Assembly (NCBI RefSeq): GCF_001955715.1
Contig: NZ_CP019239.1
Location: forward strand, 1,736,001-1,800,000
Length of the DNA: 64,000 bases
Source: Rhodoferax saidenbachensis
Lineage (GTDB): Bacteria; Pseudomonadota; Gammaproteobacteria; Burkholderiales; Burkholderiaceae_C
Direction: 5' to 3'
The notes under the pieces were generated by a model. That model was not told where the DNA came from. It searched no databases and saw only the letters and a list, made by a program, of their open reading frames with translations. Shown here one piece after another: positions 9,383 to 17,790 of the stretch. Made by a program: the position numbers and the translations under genes. Position 1 is the stretch's first letter; each line of letters opens with the position of its first letter.

Positions 9383-10510
9383 TTAACGGCTTTTTGCCAC
9401 GAAGCTGGCCAGTTGGCTTGCCAGGTCGTCCATTTGCAGCAACCGCGCCCGGGCCGACTGGGCGGTTTGCGCCCAAGGGCCAAGCTCCAGCGGCGGCAGA
9501 TCGCCTTGGTTCAAACCATTCCATGCATGGTGAAACTGCCGCAGGGAAATCCCGGCCCCCAGTTGGTCGAGAAAAGCATCCAGCTTGTCGTGGTGCGCCG
9601 CGTCGTCCTGCGGGTAGATCTGCCAGACCAGCGGTTTGCCGGCCCACAGCGCGCGGATAACCGAATCCTCGCCACGCACGAAATTCAGGTCGCATGCCCA
9701 CAGCAGGTGGTCAAAATCCTGCTGGCTGAAGCTGGGTAAGTATGAAATTGATAGCGCCTTGCGCTCATTCCATAAGGGCTGCAGCCTGTTTTTATCCAAA
9801 ACTGCGGCCTGCACCGCGGCGCTTGCACGCCCGACGGTCACCATCAGGCGGGTGGGTTCGCTGTGGTTGGCAAGTTGTGCCAGCAACTGGGGCAGGGCGG
9901 CGGGCTCGTAGCAAAACAGCGAGATCAGGCGTTCAGCGGGTTGGCGCGCAACGCCTTGCTGCGCCAGCCATGCGGCAGCGTCGAACTGGGCCATGCGTGC
10001 CGTCAGGTCGGTTTCTCGCAGCAAGCCGCCCGTACGCTGCGTGAAGCCGGGGTAGAAGAAATGTTTGGTTGCCCCTTGCGCCGGGCCCTGCATCACGGGG
10101 GAGGGCAGGCCGTGGGAACGCTCTACATACGCCTCGGCTGACAGATACTCCAGATTGATCCACACTGGAAATTCCAAGCCTTTTTGGCCTGTAGCCCCCG
10201 TGGATTGTGCGCGGAAAGCTATGAATTCAGGAGCAATTTCGCAGCCAAAGCTCTCTACCCAGACATCTGCAGGTGGCATCTGTGTCAGCAATGCAAGGTC
10301 TCGCGACTGCTCCCAGTCCAGCACTTGCACGCCCGGCCAATGCCCTTGCCGCGCACCCGGCGCCATCCAGCCCAGCGCGCTGGTGTCGTCCACCCACAGT
10401 CGCACGTGATGACCGCGCGTTGCCAAGTCGGCGCACAGGCGCCAGCAGACGCCGATGTCGCCAAAGTTGTCGATGACCCTGCAAAAAATATCCCAACGCA
10501 TAAACAGCAT
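9383..10510 (-). CDS. earP: EF-P arginine rhamnosyltransferase EarP
   Basis: The protein starts MLFMRWDIF at 10510 or, more like the family, MRWDIF at 10501; it is about 373-375 residues. The N-terminus WDIFCRVIDNFGDIGVCWRL and the segments VWINLEYLSAE, LFCYEP and FVRGEDSVIRALWAGKPLVWQIYPQ are diagnostic of EarP, a GT-B enzyme that transfers rhamnose from dTDP-L-rhamnose to Arg32 of EF-P. Two copies of the dispersed short repeat lie inside the frame (around 9741-9786 and 10176-10237). They encode non-conserved stretches such as NRLQPLWNERKALSI and FRAQSTGATGQKGLEF, and the conserved blocks resume on both sides, so the enzyme is probably active. Confidence 0.93.
   Translation of the reverse strand: MLFMRWDIFCRVIDNFGDIGVCWRLCADLATRGHHVRLWVDDTSALGWMAPGARQGHWPGVQVLDWEQSRDLALLTQMPPADVWVESFGCEIAPEFIAFRAQSTGATGQKGLEFPVWINLEYLSAEAYVERSHGLPSPVMQGPAQGATKHFFYPGFTQRTGGLLRETDLTARMAQFDAAAWLAQQGVARQPAERLISLFCYEPAALPQLLAQLANHSEPTRLMVTVGRASAAVQAAVLDKNRLQPLWNERKALSISYLPSFSQQDFDHLLWACDLNFVRGEDSVIRALWAGKPLVWQIYPQDDAAHHDKLDAFLDQLGAGISLRQFHHAWNGLNQGDLPPLELGPWAQTAQSARARLLQMDDLASQLASFVAKSR
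9741..9786. repeat. Dispersed Comamonadaceae-type repeat, copy 1 (inside earP)
   Basis: The core ATAGCGCCTTGCGC is followed by CATAAGGGCTGCAGCC. It matches the TTGCGCA core and AAGGGCTAGAG end of the other copies in this window. It is translated in frame within earP. Confidence 0.75.
10176..10237. repeat. Dispersed Comamonadaceae-type repeat, copy 2 (inside earP)
   Basis: It runs in the opposite orientation to copy 1: GCCTGTAGCCCCC, then TTGTGCGCGGAAAGCTATGA, then AGGAGC. It adds about 20 residues to EarP just before the conserved WINLEYLSAE block. Confidence 0.7.
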
Positions 10511-10535
10511 TGTCCACGCTGCACAATAGCCACCC

Positions 10536-12602
10536 ATGTCCGACGCCCCATCCGCGCCCTCCCACTCTGACGAACTGTTGCGCCAGGTCGCGGCCTTGCC
10601 ATTGCTGCCGGGGGTGTACCGCTACTTCGATGCGCAGGACCAGTTGCTCTATGTAGGCAAAGCCATCAGCCTGAAGAAGCGCGTCTCCAGCTATTTCCAG
10701 AAGAACCATGGCGGCACGCGCATTGGCCACATGGTCAGCAAGATTGTGCGTATGGAGACCACGGTCGTGCGCTCCGAAGCCGAGGCACTGCTGCTCGAAA
10801 ACAACCTGATCAAGACGCTCAACCCGAAGTACAACATTCTGTTTCGGGACGACAAGAGCTACCCGTATTTGAAGATGAGCGGCGTGGCCAAACTCCCCAA
10901 GGCTATGGCGGAAAAATCCGTTCGCGTTGAGCCTGTCGAAACGCAGCCTCCGCACGTCAAGGACCTGCAGAAGGCTTCGACAGGCTCAGCCCGAACGGAG
11001 GTACTTGTTCAGCGTACGTCCAATGCGGCAGAGTTTTCCCGCGTGTCCTACTACCGCGGCGCGGTGGAAAAGAAGCACCGCTACTTCGGTCCGTACCCCA
11101 GCGCGTGGGCGGTGAAAGAGGCGATTTTGCTTATGCAAAAAGTCTTTCGCCTGCGCACCTGCGAAGACCCGGTGTTCAGCAACCGCACGCGGCCCTGTTT
11201 GCTGTACCAGATCAAACGTTGCTCCGCGCCGTGCGTGGGCCATATCTCGGCGCAGGACTACGCCGAAGACGTGGCCAACGCAGAAAAGTTTTTGCGCGGC
11301 GATGCGCAGGAAGTGATGCGCGAGCTGGAAGTCCGCATGATGGCGCACAGCGACAAGCTGGAGTTTGAGCAGGCCGCCGAGCTACGCAACCAGGTGTCTG
11401 CGTTGTCCAACGTGCTGCACCAGCAATCGATGGACAACGTGGCAGATCGCGATGTGGACATCCTGGCTGTCAAGGTGCAGGGCGGCAAAGCCTGCGTGAA
11501 CCTGGCCATGGTGCGCGGTGGGCGGCACTTGGGCGATCGGCCGTACTTCCCGGTGCATGTGGACGATGCCTTCACGCTCAGTGAAGAAGAGGCCGCGGAG
11601 GTGCAGCCCGACGCCGTTGAAGTGCAAGTGCTCGAAGCGTTTCTGGCGCAGCACTATGTAGAGGTAGCCATTCCGCCCACGCTGCTCGTGAGCCACCCGG
11701 TCAGCAAGAGTTTGTTGGCTGCCTTGTCGGAGCAAACGGGCGTCAAGATCAGCGCGGTGCATCAACCGCGCGAACAACGCCGCGCCTGGCTGGAGATGGC
11801 GCAGACCAATGCCGCGCTGCAGCTAGCGCGCCTGTTGGCCGAAGAAGGTTCGCAACAAGCGCGCACCCGTGCATTGGCCGAAGCGCTGGACATGCCGCAG
11901 GAAGATCTGGATTCTTTGCGCATCGAATGCTTTGACATTTCGCATACGGGGGGCGAGAACACCCAAGCGTCGTGCGTGGTGTTCCAGCACCACAAGATGC
12001 AAAACGCCGAGTACCGCCGTTTCAACATTACCGATATCACCCCCGGCGACGATTACGCCGCGATGCGCCAGGTGCTGACGCGCCGTTACAGCAAGCTGGC
12101 CGAAACTTTGCAGGAAGCCAAGCACAACGGCACCACGCCTGCCGGCACCGGGCGCCTGCCCGACCTGGTGCTGGTCGACGGCGGCAAGGGCCAAGTCTCG
12201 ATGGCGCGCGAGGTGTTTGCGGAATTGGGGCTGGACCTGTCGCTGATCGTTGGCGTAGAGAAGGGTGAGGGCCGCAAGGTCGGGCTGGAAGAACTGGTGT
12301 TTGCGGATGGCCGTGAGAAGGTCTATCTGGGCATGGACTCGGCGGCGCTAATGCTGGTTGCGCAAATCCGTGACGAGGCCCACCGTTTTGCGATCACCGG
12401 CATGCGCGCTGCGCGGGCCAAGGTGCGTATCGGTGGCGGCAAGCTGGAAGAAATTCCCGGCATTGGCCCCAAACGGCGTGCGCGTTTGCTGCAGCGCTTC
12501 GGTGGCGTGCGTGGTGTGGCGCTGGCCAGCGCGGAAGATCTGTCCACGGTGGAAGGCATCTCACGCGAGCTGGCCGAAGAAATTTACCGGGCCCTGCATT
12601 AG
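10536..12602 (+). CDS. uvrC: Excinuclease ABC subunit C, with an in-frame repeat insertion
   Basis: UvrC makes both incisions in nucleotide excision repair. The 688-residue protein is longer than the usual 600-650. The GIY-YIG nuclease domain is at the N-terminus ([20 protein letters not shown]). The UVR motif follows at about residues 265-300, then the RNase H-like nuclease domain ([18 protein letters not shown]) and C-terminal helix-hairpin-helix motifs ([13 protein letters not shown]). Residues about 125-162, between YPYLKMSG and [23 protein letters not shown], are an insertion that other UvrC proteins lack. It is encoded by an inverted-repeat element at 10920-10996. The frame stays open, so function is probably kept. 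earP is divergent with overlapping or adjacent start regions. Confidence 0.95.
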   Translation: MSDAPSAPSHSDELLRQVAALPLLPGVYRYFDAQDQLLYVGKAISLKKRVSSYFQKNHGGTRIGHMVSKIVRMETTVVRSEAEALLLENNLIKTLNPKYNILFRDDKSYPYLKMSGVAKLPKAMAEKSVRVEPVETQPPHVKDLQKASTGSARTEVLVQRTSNAAEFSRVSYYRGAVEKKHRYFGPYPSAWAVKEAILLMQKVFRLRTCEDPVFSNRTRPCLLYQIKRCSAPCVGHISAQDYAEDVANAEKFLRGDAQEVMRELEVRMMAHSDKLEFEQAAELRNQVSALSNVLHQQSMDNVADRDVDILAVKVQGGKACVNLAMVRGGRHLGDRPYFPVHVDDAFTLSEEEAAEVQPDAVEVQVLEAFLAQHYVEVAIPPTLLVSHPVSKSLLAALSEQTGVKISAVHQPREQRRAWLEMAQTNAALQLARLLAEEGSQQARTRALAEALDMPQEDLDSLRIECFDISHTGGENTQASCVVFQHHKMQNAEYRRFNITDITPGDDYAAMRQVLTRRYSKLAETLQEAKHNGTTPAGTGRLPDLVLVDGGKGQVSMAREVFAELGLDLSLIVGVEKGEGRKVGLEELVFADGREKVYLGMDSAALMLVAQIRDEAHRFAITGMRAARAKVRIGGGKLEEIPGIGPKRRARLLQRFGGVRGVALASAEDLSTVEGISRELAEEIYRALH
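10920..10996. repeat. Inverted-repeat (REP/TGAGCCTGTCGAA-type) element inside uvrC
   Basis: The left arm is at 10920-10940 and the right arm at 10976-10996. The arms are complementary at 19 of 21 positions around the core TGAGCCTGTCGAA, with about 35 bases between them. The core resembles repeats scattered in many proteobacterial genomes. It is translated as part of UvrC without a stop. Confidence 0.85.
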
Positions 12603-12622
12603 CCATGCCACAATTGCCGCAT

Positions 12623-13198
12623 ATGTTTATGACGATACCAACCATCATGACCTGGACGCGCATCTTCGCGATCCCTCTCATCGTCGGTGTCTTCTACCTG
12701 CCGGAGTCGATGGCGTCCACTGCCGACAAGAATCTGGTGGCCACCATCATGTTCGTGGTGTTCGCGCTGACTGACTGGTTGGATGGTTATCTGGCGCGCA
12801 AGCTGAACCAGACCTCATCCTTTGGCGCCTTTCTCGATCCAGTGGCGGACAAGTTTCTGGTTTGCGCCTGTGTACTGGTTTTAGTACACCTGCAGCGCGC
12901 GGATGTATTTGTGGCGCTCATCATCATTGGGAGAGAGATTGCCATCTCCGCCCTGCGTGAATGGATGGCCCAAATCGGCGCCTCCAAGAGCGTGGCCGTG
13001 CACATGATAGGCAAGCTCAAAACGGTGGTGCAGATGGTGGCCATTCCGTTTTTGCTCTTCGACGGCATGCTGTTTGGGCTGATTGACACGCACCAGTGGG
13101 GTGTGGCACTGATCTGGGCAGCGGCGGTGCTAACCGTCTGGTCCATGGTGTATTACCTGCAGAAAGCCATTCCCGAGATTCGTGCCAAGGCGCGCTGA
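12623..13198 (+). CDS. pgsA: CDP-diacylglycerol--glycerol-3-phosphate 3-phosphatidyltransferase
   Basis: This integral membrane enzyme makes phosphatidylglycerophosphate, the first committed step to phosphatidylglycerol and cardiolipin. The CDP-alcohol phosphotransferase signature DG-x2-AR-x8-G-x3-D-x3-D is present as DGYLARKLNQTSSFGAFLDP followed by VADK. I prefer the start at ATG 12623 (MFMTIPTIMTWTRI), which matches family N-termini; ATG 12605 is only six codons earlier. The product is about 191 residues with several membrane helices. It follows uvrC by about 20 bases, a common linkage. Confidence 0.93.
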   Translation: MFMTIPTIMTWTRIFAIPLIVGVFYLPESMASTADKNLVATIMFVVFALTDWLDGYLARKLNQTSSFGAFLDPVADKFLVCACVLVLVHLQRADVFVALIIIGREIAISALREWMAQIGASKSVAVHMIGKLKTVVQMVAIPFLLFDGMLFGLIDTHQWGVALIWAAAVLTVWSMVYYLQKAIPEIRAKAR

Positions 13199-13347
13199 CG
13201 CTGCCCCGAAGCGGTGCATTTTTATTCGGATGGTGCACCTTTCTTCGCACTTACATTTAGCACAAAAATTCTTGGGTTCTGCGGAAAAAATGAATCACAA
13301 ATGCGACTAGAATTCGCGTCCGCACTGTCGTAATGCTGCACGACGTA

Positions 13348-13376
13348 TTGACATGGGTTGGCCCCGTGGCTTTAAT
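13348..13376 (+). promoter_or_regulatory. Sigma70-type promoter of hupB
   Basis: The -35 box TTGACA is at 13348-13353 and the -10 box TTTAAT at 13371-13376, separated by exactly 17 bases. It lies about 80 bases upstream of the hupB start. The pgsA-hupB gap (13199-13458) is otherwise without visible genes. Confidence 0.75.
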
Positions 13377-13458
13377 GGAAAACAGCAGTTGCGACTGCTA
13401 CCTAAGAATATTTTGAAGAGACAAATCGTTTAACACTGCTTGCATACAAGGGGTCTTT

Positions 13459-13731
13459 GTGAATAAAACTGAATTGATTGAGCACATCGCAAAACACGCT
13501 GACATTTCCAAGGCCGCTGCCACGCGCGCACTGGAATCCACCATTGGTGCTGTGAAGACGACCTTGAAAAAAGGCGGCTCCGTTTCTCTGGTTGGTTTTG
13601 GTACGTTTGCGGTGGGTAAACGTGCTGCACGCACCGGTCGCAATCCCCGCACCGGCGATGCGATTAAAATCAAAGCTGCAAAGGTCCCCAAGTTCCGTCC
13701 AGGCAAAGCGTTGAAAGACGCTCTGAACTGA
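13459..13731 (+). CDS. hupB: DNA-binding protein HU (beta type)
   Basis: This 90-residue histone-like protein has the family N-terminus [12 protein letters not shown]. The DNA-binding arm carries [21 protein letters not shown], including the conserved Arg-Asn-Pro tip. HU compacts and bends DNA as a dimer. The start is GTG 13459, supported by the Shine-Dalgarno sequence AAGGGG at 13448-13453 with a 5-base spacer. It is preceded by a strong sigma70-like promoter and followed by tRNA-Val and ppiD, an order common in betaproteobacteria. Confidence 0.96.
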   Translation: MNKTELIEHIAKHADISKAAATRALESTIGAVKTTLKKGGSVSLVGFGTFAVGKRAARTGRNPRTGDAIKIKAAKVPKFRPGKALKDALN

Positions 13732-13759
13732 TACGGTCAAGAGTTTCAGGTTTCAGGTG

Positions 13760-13835
13760 GGGTGATTAGCTCAGTTGGTAGAGCAACGCCTTTACACGGC
13801 GTGGGTCGGCGGTTCGAGCCCGTCATCACCCACCA
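13760..13835 (+). tRNA. tRNA-Val (anticodon TAC)
   Basis: The acceptor arms GGGTGAT and ATCACCC pair fully. The D loop is AGTTGGTA, the anticodon stem is ACGCC/GGCGT with loop TTTACAC (TAC at 34-36), and the T arm carries GGTTCGAGCC. CCA is encoded at 13833-13835. Confidence 0.95.
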
Positions 13836-13844
13836 CCACCCAAC

Positions 13845-13872
13845 AAAGGCGAACTTTATGTTCGCCTTTTTT
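13845..13872 (+). terminator. Intrinsic terminator after tRNA-Val
   Basis: AAAGGCGAAC (13845-13854) and GTTCGCCTTT (13860-13869) form a perfect 10-bp stem with a TTTAT loop, followed by further Ts. Confidence 0.85.
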
Positions 13873-13896
13873 GTTATTTTCCGAAAGAGTTAGCGC

Positions 13897-15831
13897 ATGT
13901 TCGATTTTGTTCGCAAGCACACCAAGGTCATGATGTTCCTCATGTTCTTGCTGATCATCCCGGCGTTTGTGCTGGTGGGCATCGATGGCTTCAAAAGCAT
14001 GGGGTCCGATGGCGCTGTTGTCGCCAAGGTCGGCAGCCACAGCATCAAGCAGGGCGAATGGGATGCCGCACACAAGATGGAAGTGGACCGCATGCGTGCT
14101 TCCATGCCGAACCTGGATGCCAAGTTGTTGGACTCTCCCCAGGCCCGTTATGTCACGCTGGAGCGTCTGGTGCGAGAACGTGTGCTGGCCGAGGCGGCGC
14201 TGGTATCGCACCTGACCACTACCAACGCGCGCCTGGCCAACGAACTGCAACAAAACCCCACGATTGCATCCTTGCGCAAACCTGATGGCTCACTGGACAT
14301 GGACCGTTATCGCCAACTGGCTGCGAGCCAGGGTTTCACCCCTGAAGGTTTTGAGGCCCGTGTGCGCAACGATCTGTCGGTGCGCCAGGTGGAGTCGGGT
14401 GTGGTGGCCACCGCGTTTTCCACGGCGGCTGTTGCCGACGTCTCGCTGAATGCCTTCTTTGAAAAGCGCGAGATACAAATTGCCCGCTTCAACCCCGCTG
14501 ATTTCACCAGCAAGGTGGTGCTGACGGACGCCGATATCGAAGCCTTCTACCAGGCCAATGCGCCCTTGTTCCAGGCGCCCGAATCTGCAAGCATTGAATA
14601 CGTGTTGCTGGACTTGGATACCGTGAAGAAAGGCATTGTTCCCGATGCGCAGGAGGTGAAGTCTTACTACGAGCAAAACGTCGCCCGCCTGAGCGGCAAG
14701 GAAGAGCGCCGTGCCAGCCACATTCTGATCAATGCGCCCAAAGACATGCCCGCAGCAGAGCGTGAGAAAGCCAAGGCGCGTGCTGCTGCCCTGCTGGAGC
14801 AGGTGCGCAAGGCCCCCGCTTCTTTTGCAGAGGTTGCGCGCAAGAATTCGCAAGACACGGGCTCTGCCCCCAATGGCGGTGATCTGGATTTCTTTGGCCA
14901 TGGCGCCATGGTCAAGCCATTTGAAGATGCGGTATTCGCCATGAAAAAGGGTGACATCAGCGACGTGGTGGAGTCCGACTTCGGTTTTCACATCATCAAA
15001 CTGACCGACGTGAAGACCCCCAAGCAAAAGAGCTTTGAAGAGCTGCGTGCCGGGATCGAAGCCGACTTGCGCACCCAGCAAGCCCAGCGCAAGTTCGCCG
15101 AAATCGCAGAGTCATTCACCAATGGTGTGTACGAACAGTCCGACACCCTCAAACCGATTGCCGACAAGCTCAAGCTCGAAGTAAAAACCGCAACCGGACT
15201 GCAGCGCAATCCCGCACCCGGTGCAACAGGCGTGCTGGCCAATCCCAAGCTGTTGGCCGCCGTCTTCAGCCCCGAATCGGTGGACAAGAAACGCAACACC
15301 GAAGCTTTGGAAATCGCCCCCAACCAACTGGCATCTGCCCGTATTACCCAATACACCGCAGCCCGTACTCTGCCGTTGACCGAAGTGCGCGCCAATGTGC
15401 GTGAACGCCTGTTGGCAAGCCGCTCCGCCGAACTGGCGAAGAAAGAAGGCGAGAGCAAACTGGCCGCGTGGAAGGCAGATGCCAGCGGCGCCAACTTGCC
15501 TGCTGCCGTGGTGGTGTCGCGCGAACCTGGACAAACTATCCAGGGCGCAGTGCTGAACGCTGCATTGAGCACCGACACCAGCAAGCTGCCCGGTTGGAGT
15601 GGTGTGGACTTGGGGGCCCAAGGCTACGCCGTGCTGCGCGTCAACAAGGTGATGCCGCGTACCCCGGTCGCGGATTCCACCTCCAAACAGGAACGTGCAC
15701 AGTACGCCCAATGGGTGGCCAACGCAGAAAACCAGGCCTACTACCAGTTGCTCAAAGACCGCTTCAAGGCACAGATCAAGGTACCACGCCCCACGGGAGC
15801 GGTGGGAAGTGCCTCCGCTTCGGCGGAATAG
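13897..15831 (+). CDS. ppiD: Periplasmic peptidyl-prolyl cis-trans isomerase/chaperone PpiD
   Basis: This 644-residue protein is anchored by one N-terminal membrane helix (MMFLMFLLIIPAFVLVGI) with the rest in the periplasm. A SurA/PpiD-type N-terminal chaperone region follows. The parvulin (PPIC) domain lies at about residues 268-370 and shows RRASHILI, FAEVARKNSQDTGSAPNGGDL and DFGFHIIKLTD. PpiD works at the SecYEG exit on newly translocated outer-membrane and periplasmic proteins. Length and layout agree with E. coli PpiD (623 residues). The gene lies between two tRNA genes and starts 25 bases after the tRNA-Val terminator. Confidence 0.92.
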   Translation: MFDFVRKHTKVMMFLMFLLIIPAFVLVGIDGFKSMGSDGAVVAKVGSHSIKQGEWDAAHKMEVDRMRASMPNLDAKLLDSPQARYVTLERLVRERVLAEAALVSHLTTTNARLANELQQNPTIASLRKPDGSLDMDRYRQLAASQGFTPEGFEARVRNDLSVRQVESGVVATAFSTAAVADVSLNAFFEKREIQIARFNPADFTSKVVLTDADIEAFYQANAPLFQAPESASIEYVLLDLDTVKKGIVPDAQEVKSYYEQNVARLSGKEERRASHILINAPKDMPAAEREKAKARAAALLEQVRKAPASFAEVARKNSQDTGSAPNGGDLDFFGHGAMVKPFEDAVFAMKKGDISDVVESDFGFHIIKLTDVKTPKQKSFEELRAGIEADLRTQQAQRKFAEIAESFTNGVYEQSDTLKPIADKLKLEVKTATGLQRNPAPGATGVLANPKLLAAVFSPESVDKKRNTEALEIAPNQLASARITQYTAARTLPLTEVRANVRERLLASRSAELAKKEGESKLAAWKADASGANLPAAVVVSREPGQTIQGAVLNAALSTDTSKLPGWSGVDLGAQGYAVLRVNKVMPRTPVADSTSKQERAQYAQWVANAENQAYYQLLKDRFKAQIKVPRPTGAVGSASASAE

Positions 15832-15862
15832 CCCAAAACAGCAGCTATAATGCTGCTTCTGC

Positions 15863-15939
15863 GGTGGCTGTAGCTCAGTTGGTAGAGTCCAGGATTGTGA
15901 TTCCTGTTGTCGTGGGTTCGAGCCCCATCAGCCACCCCA
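15863..15939 (+). tRNA. tRNA-His (anticodon GTG)
   Basis: GTGGCTG (15864-15870) pairs with CAGCCAC (15929-15935). The extra G at 15863, typical of tRNA-His, pairs with the discriminator C at 15936. The anticodon loop is TTGTGAT, giving GTG. CCA is encoded at 15937-15939. A TATAAT box is at 15846-15851. Its 3' end is the attachment site of a genomic island. Confidence 0.95.
15923..15939. repeat. attL: 17-bp direct repeat in tRNA-His 3' end
   Basis: CCCCATCAGCCACCCCA at the tRNA-His 3' end recurs exactly at 19795-19811. An integrase remnant starts about 115 bases inward. This is the classic signature of a tRNA-integrated element. Confidence 0.85.
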
Positions 15940-16054
15940 TTTAGCGTTTTTCATGTGGTAAGTCCTTGATTTCCTTGTAAATCAAGGGTTTCCAGCCAGA
16001 TATAAAGTCTGGTTGTTACACAGCCTGTTACACAACTCAGTGATACAGGACCAC

Positions 16055-16297
16055 ATGAAAGCAATCGCAAAACACCTCGCCGTACGCGGCATTTCTAGCA
16101 GTATTTATTACCGCCGCCGTATCCCAACGGCGATTCGTAGAGCCTATCCGCCCAAACAAACGCACATCATTGAGTGTTTGTTCACGTCGGACCTGGCTAC
16201 CGCGAAAAAACTTCAAAAAGTTATTGACCTTCGTGTAGAGGCTGAATTTAGTCAGCACGCACGGAATTTGAAGCAACAGCATGTTGAATTGCGCTGA
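16055..16297 (+). pseudogene. Truncated phage/island integrase, N-terminal part only
   Basis: From ATG 16055 the frame encodes about 80 residues (KHLAVRGISSSIYYRRRIP, then AYPPKQTHIIECL and TSDLATAKKL). This resembles the N-terminal arm-binding region of tyrosine integrases that insert at tRNA genes. The core-binding and catalytic domains (Arg...His-x-x-Arg...Tyr) are absent, because the frame ends at the border of an IS21-like remnant. Its position next to the tRNA-His attL and its orientation away from it fit an island integrase. The assignment rests on the N-terminus and on position. Confidence 0.65.
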
Positions 16298-16304
16298 ACC
16301 CTGA

Positions 16305-16770
16305 CCCAACCTTTCCATCAAATCTTGACCCACACGATTTGTGTGCACAAGGTGCTCACGTTGTGGATAAGTTCTTGATCTCCTTCTTCTTGGGTTGAGT
16401 TTTTGCAGTACTGTTGTGTAGATCTGCTTCAAATTGCGCCGCTGTTTCCGCGATTTAGTTGCCTCCATTCCGAGCCAGATGGCCAGCTTCTCGGCAAATG
16501 GATCGAGCTTGCTTGAGCTCACCCGCTTTGCGTAGGTGGGCTCAGTCTCATCTGATCGCAGGTACTTCTTTACGGTGTTGCGAGCCATGCCTGTACGCCT
16601 GGAAATCTCGCGGATGGACATGTTTTCTCGCAATGCCCAACGCCTGATGACATTCAATGTCGCCACGTTTATCACTCCTAAATTCCCCCCGCTTTAAAAA
16701 CTAGCAGGGTAGGTCCTACGTGGGTCAGTTTTGAATGGAAATTACTGTCCTAAGTGGGTCAGATTTCGAC
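16305..16770 (-). mobile_element. IS21-family remnant with both ends but a deleted interior
   Basis: TGACCCA motifs occur in pairs at both borders in inverted orientation: 16312-16318 and 16326-16332 on the left, and as TGGGTCA at 16721-16727 and 16755-16761 on the right. Repeated terminal motifs of this kind are typical of IS21-type elements. The interior keeps only the 5' part of istA; the rest of istA and all of istB are missing. It truncates the island integrase. Confidence 0.7.
16410..16675 (-). pseudogene. istA remnant (IS21-family transposase N-terminus)
   Basis: From GTG 16675 about 88 residues are transposase-like: MINVATLNVIRRWALRE, then an HTH (MSIREISRRTGMARNTVKKYL), then PFAEKLAIWLGMEATKSRKQRR. 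This matches the N-terminal helix-turn-helix region of IstA. Beyond about 16410 the reading continues without family resemblance and runs into integrase DNA. The DDE catalytic domain is missing, so it cannot transpose by itself. Confidence 0.75.
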
Positions 16771-16851
16771 GGAATTCAACATCGGGGGGAGATTTCTGAA
16801 GGTGCCTAGACGTTTCGACAGCAATTGGCTGTCGTTTTCAGAGAACCCCGT

Positions 16852-17430
16852 ATGCAAAACGAAGGCAAAACCCCGGTAGGTAGGCGAAGCCCGCCGCCGC
16901 TCCGGCAGGATGAACAGGCGCTCCTTCAGTTTTTGGTGGCAGAGGCGAAACGGCGTGGTGACTCCATGACGCAACTGGCTAAATCACTGGGAGTGACATA
17001 TGCGCGACTTGCGCAGTGGCGAAGGGAGGACGCACGTATTGAGAATTCCGGGCGGCCAGTATTTGAAAAGGCTGCGCTTTATCTTGGATGGCCGACGTTG
17101 TTTGTGCTTCTGCATGCAGGCGTTGTCAGACTGTCGGACATAGCGTGGCCTGGCAAAGGCAGTTTGGCGGATTGCATGGCCCGAGAAATCGAGCGCATGC
17201 GCCAGCATCCGCGGATTGGTCCCTGGATACCTCCTGCAATCGAAAAAGCCAACCTAGGCATTCGTCTCTTCGTTGCGTTTCTATTCAATGAATACGAACG
17301 GGCAACAAAGGCTGACGAATCTCGACTGGACTGGCTGGAGGAGCTGCGCAACGTATCTCAGACGCATTTGAAAGAAGCTAAGACCGCATTGAGAGGCCGG
17401 GCGCGTACAGCGAAGAAGAGGGACAACTAG
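16852..17430 (+). CDS. Helix-turn-helix domain protein of unknown function (island cargo)
   Basis: I place the start at ATG 16852; a TTG at 16825 is possible. The protein has about 192 residues. Residues about 20-70 look like a Cro/XRE-type helix-turn-helix (RRGDSMTQLAKSLGVTYARLAQWRR). A hydrophobic segment (AALYLGWPTLFVLLHAGVV) and a charged C-terminal half ending in RGRARTAKKRDN follow. I do not recognise the family. It stands alone between the IS remnant and a strong terminator, upstream of the AbiE pair on the same strand, and could regulate island functions; that is inference only. Confidence 0.6.
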   Translation: MQNEGKTPVGRRSPPPLRQDEQALLQFLVAEAKRRGDSMTQLAKSLGVTYARLAQWRREDARIENSGRPVFEKAALYLGWPTLFVLLHAGVVRLSDIAWPGKGSLADCMAREIERMRQHPRIGPWIPPAIEKANLGIRLFVAFLFNEYERATKADESRLDWLEELRNVSQTHLKEAKTALRGRARTAKKRDN

Positions 17431-17452
17431 GCTTATTCCAGAGTATTGATTT

Positions 17453-17479
17453 GCGCCTCCCTCATGGAGGCGCTTTTTT
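17453..17479 (+). terminator. Strong intrinsic terminator after the island HTH gene
   Basis: GCGCCTCC (17453-17460) and GGAGGCGC (17466-17473) form a perfect 8-bp GC-rich stem with a CTCAT loop, followed by TTTTTT. Confidence 0.92.
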
Positions 17480-17673
17480 GCAGCCACAAACGCTGCCGGT
17501 GATGCTCAGGTCTAGGGCAGGGATGTCCCGTGAGTCGGAGCCGTGTGGGCGGGATGTTTATACGTGTTGCACGTCTCCCTTATTGCGGGTGCAAGTGATG
17601 TGACTGCCACCGATGACGGGACTTGACCTGCAGTGCTCATTGGGGAAGTAATCTGATTGCATGAAAAATTCTT

Positions 17674-17700
17674 AAATATTCCCCCTAAAGGGGAATATTT
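17674..17700 (+). promoter_or_regulatory. Inverted-repeat operator 1 upstream of abiEi
   Basis: AAATATTCCCC and GGGGAATATTT form a perfect 11-bp inverted repeat around CTAAA, about 85 bases upstream of the abiEi start. AbiEi antitoxins are known to autorepress by binding inverted repeats in their promoter, so this is the likely operator. The gap 17480-17783 holds no gene. Confidence 0.7.
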
Positions 17701-17769
17701 GTAATTTATATATCCTAGTATTCAATATTTCACCGGGTTTCGGCTTGACGTTTGCATAAATTAGTTGCT

Positions 17770-17790
17770 AATATTCCCCCCAAATGGGAA
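17770..17790 (+). promoter_or_regulatory. Inverted-repeat operator 2 overlapping the abiEi start codon
   Basis: AATATTCCCC recurs at 17770-17779, followed by a partial inverse GGGAA at 17786-17790. It overlaps the ATG at 17784. Two tandem operator copies match the arrangement described for other AbiE promoters. Confidence 0.6.

Noticed and set aside
17480..17783. Possible small RNA gene before abiEi
   Set aside because: It has inverted repeats that are better explained as AbiEi operators; no separate promoter-terminator pair is visible.
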